Below are positions 22,729 through 31,719 of a stretch of DNA of 31,719 bases, piece by piece. How positions within the stretch are numbered: position 1 is the stretch's first letter; each line of letters starts with the position of its first letter. The stretch is from the NCBI GenBank assembly GCA_002751075.1, contig NAOQ01000249.1, positions 1,866 through 33,584 of the forward strand, in the 5' to 3' direction. A program made the translations under genes and the position numbers. Source of the stretch: Ichthyophonus hoferi (taxonomy: Eukaryota > Opisthokonta > Ichthyosporea > Ichthyophonida > Ichthyophonidae). The notes under the pieces were generated by a model. That model did no database searches and was not told the DNA's origin. It worked only from the letters and a program-made list of their open reading frames with translations.

Positions 22729-25700
22729 CTATATTCTAATGTCTTAAAGACGATGTAAATGCTAGCCCACCCTATCAACCATACTATCCCCTCTCCCTTT
22801 CCTAATATAACAGCAACAGTACGTCTATTTATAGCCTCCCCGTCATGTTAAAATCACACACAATATTATACTATATTATACTGTACTACACTATACTGTA
22901 TAATACTATATTAGATCTACTACAATATACTATACACAAGCAGAACGTAAGTGGAAAGATGTACTCATGTACTTAGAACCTTAAGGAGTCAATAAAAAAT
23001 TCCTTTTAAAATGAGTATATCAATTATTAATCGGGTAAGTTCCCAGTTCCCTAACCTTCCCTAAAGATTTAACTCTCAGGCAAGCATCAGACTGCAGGTT
23101 GAAAAGTTGTTATAGACATGGTTCACATACAAGCAAGAGTAGACCGAGGGTAAGTAGGACACAAGAAAGAAAGACCACAGATAACCGACTAATCACTTAC
23201 AGTGTCTAAGACGTGACTAACTTCAGGTTGACGAAGTACTGTGCATGGATGGTACGGGCCACAGACACGAATCTCGGAGCAAGGGAATCGCTGTAAATAA
23301 TATGTATTAGTGAATTGGTGAGTTGGTGATACAGTAGCATAAAGGGTATTCGTTTCATTATCCTCCCCCACGGCCTCTCCATATGTCCTTGAAAACCTAG
23401 CAAGAGAAGGAGATATATATAGTCGTGGCTGTCTTGCGGTTATTTCGTCCAGTGCCATACAGTGTGAATATTTGATTGGGATGGTCATGCCAGGCCAAAA
23501 ACAAAGTCAATACATGCGTAAGTATTCATATATATGTATATCTAGTTAATACTAGCAATTTCATTGCATAATACATAAATAGCCTATGTTTGGTCACACT
23601 GGGGTACAATAGGAGACAGAAATAACACAGCATGTCATTGTACAGATACTTATACGTAAATGCATGCATGTGTATAGGGGGTGAAGAGGGTGGGTGGGAA
23701 GGAAGGGTGGGTGGCATACGGTACAGTGAGCATTGGTCTTAAGCACCAGGGCACCCATAATAATTAAGACAAAGAGGCCAAGAAGTCTTGCAGGCCAAAC
23801 GGAGGGTGAGACTCTCTTGGCTAAAGACTGAAAGAAAAGGACAACATTGTCCACCTTGGTGGCTGCATCTCCTTTCTTTTCGGTAGCCTTGCCCTGAGGT
23901 CCATAACGTGGTTAGTGATTATAGGTTGCAAGGCATACACACCAGATTCTATCCATTGTATTCTGCTCAGCAGTACTGTGTTTTAAATATTGCTCATAGT
24001 ATAGTTTGCACGGTCTGCTTCCTCTCTACTCAGTATCCAGTATCAGTATCAGTTATGTATGTATGGTTAACTTCTTCTATTGCTCAGCCTCCAGCCTTTT
24101 AAATATGAGGTAGATACAGGCTAAAATAATTATCACAAAACAACTGAATAACAGAATGCAAAACAGGCAGTGGAAGGGCAGAAGGGGCAAGGAAATTAGT
24201 GTCATAAGGGCAACACTTACTAGGCTCTGTCTGAACTTCTCGCCAGTGGTGGCAAGAGCTTTGAATGTAGCAACCAATGCTGAGGTGTTCAACTGTTGGC
24301 ATGATATGGCAGGCTATAGTTAGTAACAAAATAAATACAAGGAAAAGTAAAAACCTTGACATTGTGATGCATATATATATACTCGGTGTAATGTCCTTGA
24401 TTGTTAATATGAAAAGTATGTAAACAGAAGAATATTATACCAGAAAACACATTTTAAGATGGGAGTAGGGTAGGGTAAATAAAGCTAAATAAAGCCAAGC
24501 AAAGCAAAGCCAAACAAAGCAAAACAAAACAAAACGAAAAACAAGGTAAAAGGTTAACACAGTGCATTTCATTGATAATCCTCTTAGAGTGAAAATGTCC
24601 AAAACGAAGTAAAATTAAGAACTGGGCGGCGGTAAGGGCATAGAAAAAAGTAAAAAGTAGAAACGTAAAAAATAGTAAGGTAAAGAGAACGACAAGTAGC
24701 CATGCATACCGTAGAGAACATTGGACGGGCCATCATGGCGATGGCCAGGTGCTTGGAGCCGACCAGGAAGGCTACGGATTGGTTCTGGGTGGCATGGGCG
24801 CGTCGGTCCTCTGCCTGGGCCTGCCAGAAGGCAAACAGGGCTGACCTCTCCCTGAGCATCTCACAGGTAAGGTCAACCACCTGGTGGGTAGGGGAGGGAA
24901 GGGAAAGGTGTTAGTGTATGTATGCATATGTATGTATGAGAGTATGATAGTATGCGGAAGGAACATTAAAATGATAATAAACTACTAATAAGATTGACAG
25001 GCAATATAAATATGTACGTATGATCATTGATTGCGCAATACTAAACTTGGTGTGTTTATAAAAGGTGGGATGGGATAAGACATTATTTCCCCCTTTACCC
25101 CTTACAAAACACCAATGAGGGTTCACATAAGCAATAAAGGAAACCGCCACACCATTTTCACTGGGGAGCTCCAATGTCCACCTATAATACACTACACTCA
25201 TCAAGGAACGGGAAGATAAAAGCATAAAAGGAAAAAAAGAAACATTGATATATCCATGTAAACTTACAGCATTGCCATGGCTTGCTTGTTCGGGGGCAGG
25301 TTTCTTCTCAAAGAATAGAATAATCTTCTTAAGGGTGTCCTCTAATTGGTCATTGGATGACAGCTTGACCCAGGTGCTCTGTGTTGAGTATACCTTGATT
25401 AGCCATTGATCAACTGGTGATACATACAAGAATAAAGGTACTATTATCAGTTTAAAGAATATAATATGGTCAGTAAGGTGAAAGGTGAAATGCGGTGTGC
25501 ATGTATGCACGTATTGTTATTGTTCAATAGGATATGATATCATCTGGCACCTAATAGGGGAGATATATAAGCAACAGTCTAACAGGTACACAACGCAACA
25601 CACCTGGAAGAAGGGGAGGTCGGTCATAATACACTTCGAGTATCTGTGGTGGGAAAAGCATGCATTTAGTTAGTCTGGCCTGTTGGGGTAGGAGCGATAG

Positions 25701-28700
25701 GAGAGAGGTCAGTCTAAGAGGAAAAAAGAGACAGAAGAAAGCAAAGGATAAAAGCACGCAATGCACCAGAGAAGAGGGAGAGGTAGAAAGTCATACTCAT
25801 CATGGTTGGTGCCGTATGCCTTCTGTAGAAGTGTGAGTATGTCCATCTTGAGACCCCTTTCCCTAGTGGGTAAAGAAAAATTAGACCAATTACCAACCAG
25901 CACACCAGCACCAGCCAATCATAAAACATGCTTGGCTAGCCATTCGGGATCATTTCATATTAACTACTAGAACTGATTATACTGAGTCATGTGGGTAGAA
26001 AGAACACAATATGGGAGAGGAGGAGGAGAGGAAGATGGAGTGTGGGGCAACATGCGAAAGCAAATGCACTTACGTGGCATGAATCCCAAGGGTCACAAGG
26101 AGGTTGGTATAATTGGTAGCATATTGGCGGACCTGTTTATCACCAGTCTCAATAGCCAATAGGGCGGGGAGGACGTACTGGTGCCAGGCTGTGTTGATAA
26201 ACAGCTAATCAGTCAATATGTCGAACACGGCCCTAGTGCTTACTCGTGGAGAATAGGGAGAAGGGGAAAGAGCGAAAGAGAGCCCTTCGTGGTATACTAG
26301 GTCACACCCACGTCCACTGGGTTGCCACTACGTTTATACCATACCTGAAAACTAACTATTGCTGTGACTGCAACAGTGCAAATCACCTACCACATATATA
26401 TCTCCACACAGATAATGACGCACTAACAATAATATTCAGTCAAATGTAAAACAGTCTCCTAATAACACGCCTTTGTTCACCCACACTCTTTCCAGTGCTT
26501 CTCTCACATATCTCTCCATCTATAGTAGCATAATACTACGGTCAAACAGACAACTATGTAAAGAGTAACGCCATTGGCAAAGAGTTCTTAACAAATAAAA
26601 AAAATGAAAGTAATGTACATCAATACTAGCAGTGCATAACATATACTACATAATATATACCCTATATCATACACTACATACTACACACCATATACTACAT
26701 ACAACAATCAATGCTGCACCTACCCTCCACAGTGGCGACTGTGTTACTACCACGTGCCTGAGCCAACATCCACATGGCAGGAATGGCAGTCTGTTGACTT
26801 TCATACTTTGCCAGGCCCTAGGGTGATAAGGATAAACACATATGGGTCAGTAACTCTACAGCATGTTTCCTAGAAGAAAATTCTTATTCCATTGCTATAT
26901 ATATGCATATATATAATAATAGTTCAGTATAAAAGAGTATCAGACAAGATGGTCTCTTAATAACCACTTCAAGACAGAAACAATGGGAAATGAGAAGCAG
27001 GCAGCAAAGCAGTAAGTAGTTATCATAGTAAAAACCATAGTACTGTGTTATGTACTTGTCTGGTTAGGTTTAACCCTTACTTAATAAGTGAAAGTCGTGT
27101 GGTAAAACAAGTAGGAATAGTCTAACATCAACAGAATAGTCTAACATCAACAGTACTAGATACTAGATGAAGGATAATATATATATAATAAGGAGGAAAA
27201 GGGGAACGAAGGCCGAGAGAGGGAAGTACCAACCTTAGACGCCTGATCAGCTGTATAGGCGACCACTGTAGGGTAGACCTTGGCAATGACCTGGGCCAAT
27301 AACAAGCGAGCATACCCCTGACCCTTCTGGGCCTCGGGCTTACGGTGGTCTCTAACTATCTCCTCCAGTAACTTAGAGTACATCTGATTAGCTAGATCTA
27401 GGGCACTAACGTCAGTGGAACGTACACCCTGGTCGAGTGCCTTTCGCATAGCACGGCTTGTGTAACAATATGGTTCATCTGTAGGTAGGTGGGTAGTTTA
27501 ATATGAGCCATTTGTCATTAGCTAGGGCTAACCAGTGTTCTCTGCGTGCAGCAACATGTACATGTACATTTACACCTCACTTAATACCCTACCCGCTACC
27601 ACAGCCACCCTCTCCCTTCTCCTCATACTATAGCCTTCTCAAATACTCACCCAGAGTCATAGTGGAAGGGAAGGTGCCAATCTTAGCCACCAGTCCACAA
27701 TCTAAGCAGTATGATTCAAGGAGGGCCTTCAATGCCACCAAGTTACCAGCTGTCTTGCCAATCTCAGCCAGATCCATCTGCATTTATCACCCTGAGTATC
27801 AATACTATGGCCATGTATATGTATATACTATACTGCACATATGTATGTAAACTACTTGGCTCTAATACCTGAGCTCTCGAACCTGCAATCATCTATGATC
27901 CATGGACCATCAGCTGGGATTGCTTTATCAATACCAACGTAGGTTGGATATATTAAGAATGATATGTTACATTTATAACACCGTACGCCAATCAGTTGTG
28001 TGCTTGTGTGGCAGTAACTACTGTTCATGCATGTGATGTGATACCCTATAATGCTGGCTCATATATCATATCTATATCCATAGTATGCGCACAATATAGT
28101 AGAGCCACCGTGAAAGTGAATACTAAAGTACCATGATTGATAGTATTATAATAACTGGTCATAACGACGGTTCTTGTATGACATGCCTGCCATGTAGAGA
28201 ACAGATATAGAACACCCTTAATGTGAAGGGGGTGAAACACCTAAAACATAAAATTGTTACACTAAGCGATGGTAGAAGTGGTGTGTGTACGGAAGATATA
28301 ACTTAATATACCCTCGTGAAGAAACGGGAGAGCAGACCTTATACCTATGCTCACTGGTAGGTGTAGGTGGATGGTGGGTATGAATGCTCGTATTGGTAGA
28401 TAGGGATAGGGGTGTATATGTGTATGCAAGAGCCTTGTGGATGATGCAACTATGATGCTGCTATATACATACAAAGGCACTAACAATTGTATGTATGAAG
28501 GCTAATCAGCCACCCTATCTATTAACCGGAGGTATATAAATTCATGAGTGTGTAAGAAGAAAAATGACGTAGCATTAAATGGATGTTCATATATCTGTAT
28601 GGTGACTTCCATACCTAATATATACATATAGTGAAGACTAGTAAGACTGGTATTGGTCAATAAAACTCTGTGGCCGTTATCCTACCTGAGCCAAAACCTC

Positions 28701-30275
28701 ACGGAAAGAAGTTGCTGGAACGCTTGAGGAAGAAGGGGAACCGGTCTCGACAGTGGCGGCTTTCTTTTTACTCTCTGTAGAGATAGAAGGAATATAATGA
28801 GATGGTGACTTATATATAATATATATATATATAAAATACCATCTATCTACCAGGTACCACGCGAGTGGAAGAGGAGAAGGAATGTAATAGAAACAGAAAC
28901 AGGGCCACACGAAAAAATATGGTGTGACCAGGATTTGGTCTTACCTTTGGGGGACTGAACAGGCACCTGTTTAAGAGCATTTCTGTCTCTCTTCTCGGCC
29001 GCCTTCTTCTCGTCTTTCCTCTCTTTCTTAGCAGCGAGTTGGTCCACAAACACGTCCTTAATATCTGCCTTCTTCTCGGCTTTGGGCTTGGGGCCTGTAT
29101 AACAAAGAGTATAGTAGTGTCAGCCACTGCATCTCTCTCATACCTTTTCAACCACCTCTTAGCTTCCCTAATATAGGGTGTACAACAGAAACATATATAT
29201 ATAGGGCGCATATAAATGCATATGTTAGCTTAAGTAGTTGTACAATATCGTGTGGGTATGTCTACCTATCTACATCGATACATGCAGTTAGTAGCCTCTC
29301 ATTTATGTACGTCCTGTGCGTATACAGCAGTATATATAAGTGCATGCATTTACCAACAGTTATTAAGATATAAGACACATTAGCAGCCAAAAGTTCAGAG
29401 ATGGGAGAAGCTTACTATTAGTTTTAGCAAGGCCAGGAATATTCTTGGGTGGGGTGACTACAGCAGCAGTCTGTTGAAGCTTCTCCTCGGGAGCCTTAAT
29501 TACCTTGGTCTTTGCAGCACAACTCTCTACATTGCAGACACCACATTCTCCACAAGTTCTGGAAGAGGAGCCCATCAGTAAAAGTTGCGGAAAAATAGGA
29601 TATGGCAATGTATATTTCTTTTCGCAATAGAACGTATTGTCCAGTAGTATATGCAATATTCTCACACTATATGCGCCATTTTGGAGATTATGGAAAGAGA
29701 AATAGGAAATGAAATATGGAATATGACATGCAGACAGGTATACCTAAGTGTACTATTGATTGACATGCCCCTGAATATACTAATGTATGTAACTGACCAA
29801 GGCCATAAAGGAGTACATGCAGGGTTGTAAATAACATACTGTGTTATGCACATGTAAGAGGGTGCAGATAACCGTAACTATACATATATGTACGAAAGAG
29901 GGGAGTTGGGTTAATGTGGAAAGGTTTATGAGTTCAAGGAAGGGTGTAAACTTGAAACAGGGTACAAGGTATCAACCCAAACAACCAGTGTGTAATAGAA
30001 TTTTTTGTATATGAAATACATAAATTTACTAAAGGTAGAGAGACAAAACAAAGGTAGGCTGGGCAGATATGTGGCTAGTGTTATTATTATACACGTAGAC
30101 TGTTCTGTGCAAGGAATTAACCCAAAGGGGAATCCATGGCGATAAAGACAATCTCTTACCTGTAGTTCTCACAGAAACTGCATTGGTAACCATTTCCAGT
30201 CTTGTTGCACTTCGTACAAACAAATGAATCCTTAAATGGCGTGTATTTTGGGCCCTTGTTACCCTTGGGTGCCAT
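19440..30275 (-). CDS. TMEM214: TMEM214-like ER membrane protein (25 exons, complete)
   Basis: Exons in order of transcription are 30275-30160, 29558-29416, 29094-28945, 28774-28686, 27777-27651, 27478-27234, 26817-26724, 26188-26074, 25862-25797, 25643-25604, 25378-25268, 24880-24710, 24292-24221, 23893-23720, 23290-23201, 22728-22623, 22407-22304, 22126-22066, 21950-21855, 21491-21259, 20817-20728, 20497-20387, 20188-20078, 19909-19769 and 19502-19440. This gives 973 codons including TAG, with agreeing phases throughout. Residues about 155-440 follow the TMEM214 core: SFREVLAQMDLAEIG, DEPYCYTSRAMRK, AIPAMWMLAQARG, WHQYVLPALLAIE and STWVKLSSN align by eye with human LEEALKALDVADLQ, DYPYSLVSRELRG, KCLTIMWALGQAG, WLGIMLPVLGI and SVWRQLYPK. 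A hydrophobic helix lies at about 550-564. Human TMEM214 is an ER protein reported to help recruit procaspase 4 under ER stress; that role is not implied here. Compared with the 689-residue human protein there is an added N-terminal Cys module and a longer C-terminal repeat region. The start has a good context (AACATGG). The tail ends in KKK, which is not a strict KKXX signal. Confidence 0.88.
22861..22935. repeat. small TATAC/TATACT-type satellite patch in an intron
   Basis: The 5-mer ACTAT/TATAC pattern seen at the window's left edge recurs here for about 75 bases, inside the intron between exons 23290-23201 and 22728-22623 of the TMEM214-like gene. It is degenerate and non-coding. Confidence 0.7.
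23741..23785 (-). other. membrane helix of the TMEM214-like protein
   Basis: Exon 23893-23720 encodes WPAR followed by LLGLFVLIIMGALVL and then KTNAHC. This is a 15-residue core of unbroken hydrophobic residues with basic residues on both flanks (about residues 550-564). It corresponds in position to the first membrane segment of human TMEM214 (LLLLLLVFAVGFLCHD). The next exon (23290-23201) is Cys-rich (FPCSEIRVCGPYHPC), which would suit a lumenal loop with disulfides if the N terminus is cytosolic. Confidence 0.75.
24465..24542. repeat. AAAGC/AAAAC-type simple repeat
   Basis: A purine-rich tract of changing 5-mers (TAAAGC, CAAAGC, CAAAAC) lies in the intron between exons 24880-24710 and 24292-24221 of the TMEM214-like gene. 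It is low-complexity and non-coding. Confidence 0.75.
29519..30218 (-). other. N-terminal eight-cysteine, probable zinc-binding module
   Basis: The first two exons of the TMEM214-like gene place cysteines at residues 20, 23, 32, 35, 41, 44, 47 and 52, that is C-x2-C-x8-C-x2-C-x5-C-x2-C-x2-C-x4-C. Eight cysteines in paired CxxC knuckles are what two zinc sites need. The intron falls at residue 39, between the fourth and fifth cysteine. I do not recognise the family, and human TMEM214 has nothing comparable. A Lys/Glu-rich linker (about 85-135) separates it from the conserved core. Confidence 0.65.
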
Positions 30276-31719
30276 GTTGCTGTGGGTCAGACATAAAAAG
30301 GGACTCGGGTTAAAAGTTTAACACAAGCACCCTTGGAGCATAAACAATTGGAGATGGGAGCCCAAATATATGCTTTACATACATGTACGTGTATATATAT
30401 ATTGTATGTGAGAAAATAAAACCTGGCAAGCCTAGTTAACACAGCAATATATCCTGATTATTGAAAAACATTTGGCACCTACTCGAGCAAAATAATTAGT
30501 AATTGAAGTTAAAAGGAAAGCTTTCAGCTCCAAACCACAGGCTTTCCTAAGCTTAACTTAATACTTGTATTTGTACTAATAAAAAGCAAGGGACTGGACT
30601 TGCTAAGTAAACCACAAAAAGGCCAAAAACGCTCAAGATAAACGACTATTGTTAACCAAAATTGGAACACTGAGGGAGGATGAGCTGCCTCCTTTCCCAG
30701 GCTTTGAATGATTTCTATCTTTATAAAATTCCCTAAACGGTTATCCTAGTTACACATAATTTTTATTACCTTTTTGAAAAAGACTAATTTTCCAGATCTA
30801 AACAAGATCGTAAACTAAAATGTAGCTGGGTATTATTTGTCTTTAAGACTGCCAGTAACCTTCTTACATTTTTAAGCCTGTGCTTTACTTCAAATATTAA
30901 TCCGTTACCATACCATTGAATTCTTGCATGTTGCAATATATTGGTTGATAATGGATCCGTTTTAAATTCAATTGGCCAATAATGCACTATGGATGTTAAA
31001 TATGATTAGATTGGACCTTGGATTACAGTCTTAAAATGATAGAGGAGTATAAGAAAACTGGGCATCCCAATTCAATTATACAGACTTCAGTTTATGACTT
31101 AAAAGCGTCACCCAAAAATTAAATTTATATCAATTTATGTGTCTTATAATGGCATATTTATAATTATATTTATATAAGTTTTTTGTAAAATAAAAAATTA
31201 ATAAAAAAGTACATAATTCTGGATGTTTAGTTAGCCACATCATATTTTACCCATTTTGGCTCGATAGTAATTTTTCTGCACGAAGTTGCCTGTTACCAAA
31301 CACTTGAGGCTTCCTAATTAGATATATACTAATCAAATAGCTCACTATATTATATAAGGTTCTATGATGTTCTTGACATATAACATTATGCTATACATAA
31401 AGAATATAACATTGCATTATATTTTAGTATTGGAAATATATATTATAACCTAATAACCAATAATACACAAAAAGATATTTTTGACGTCGCGAGGCAAACT
31501 TGTATTTTCTTTGACCAATCAAGTGAAATATAGTATACAGCCGATAGACTGCAGCAGACTTTTCATGAATGTCTTTTTCAGAGATGGGTAAACAAAAATG
31601 TTCTGGTAAAAAACCAATACTGATTGCCGGAGAAGATTTTTGATATACCAAATATGTATGCTATTTTCTCTCATTAATGATATTAATGATACCATAGTTG
31701 GGTATTAAATTCGCATACT
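30276..31719. other. upstream flank of the TMEM214-like gene; no gene established
   Basis: This AT-rich stretch of about 1.4 kb should hold the promoter and 5' UTR of the minus-strand gene, but no core promoter element stands out. A CCCACAG just before the start codon could be a 5' UTR splice acceptor. Two minus-strand open frames (30987-30784 and 31651-31424, 67 and 75 residues) have protein-like composition, but no domain or splice context was recognised. Confidence 0.4.

Noticed and set aside
25570-25680. Frame reading ILEVYYDRPPLLP across exon 25643-25604
   Set aside because: The phase from the preceding exon (ending GA) and into the next (phase 0) selects the frame reading EYSKCIMTDLPFFQ instead.
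30784-31651. Two minus-strand open frames near the right edge as an additional gene
   Set aside because: There is no domain, no splice context linking them and no start context. Lengths of 67 and 75 residues are within chance for this sequence.
1-31719. CRISPR arrays, bacterial operons, phage or defence systems
   Set aside because: All three clear genes have spliceosomal introns and eukaryotic families. The tandem repeats are satellites or minisatellites without unique spacers of constant length.

Overview
The window looks like nuclear DNA from an intron-rich eukaryote: an AT-rich background, GT-AG introns mostly of 100-500 bp, and proteins of animal/fungal type. The combination of a TMEM214-like gene, a probable ZFC3H1-like gene and a 6-phosphogluconate dehydrogenase suggests a holozoan. 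A unicellular relative of animals, such as an ichthyosporean, is my best guess, but this is inference only. No bacterial, organellar or clearly mobile element was recognised.

Three genes can be reconstructed exon by exon, with splice phases that agree at every junction. (1) 321-6776, minus strand: 11 visible exons and 924 codons of a largely disordered nuclear-type protein ending in a coiled coil. It runs off the left edge. Its order of motifs resembles ZFC3H1, the RNA-exosome adaptor. (2) 11010-15141, plus strand: a complete 10-exon, 486-residue 6-phosphogluconate dehydrogenase (PGD) with all key motifs. Its third intron holds a 481-base assembly gap. (3) 19440-30275, minus strand: a complete 25-exon, 972-residue TMEM214-like ER membrane protein. 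It has an added N-terminal eight-cysteine module and a long C-terminal array of aromatic/proline repeats.

Genes 1 and 2 are divergent, about 4.2 kb apart. Genes 2 and 3 converge, about 4.3 kb apart. Neither interval holds a gene I can establish. The 16.6-18.6 kb stretch, however, has several plus-strand islands that read like exons and may be an unannotated gene or a gene relic. The left edge is a TATAC-type satellite, and gene 1 carries a TA-rich minisatellite in an intron.

The three genes have unrelated roles (nuclear RNA turnover, pentose phosphate pathway, ER membrane), so no operon-like or functional linkage is proposed. The most unusual item is the architecture of the TMEM214-like protein.
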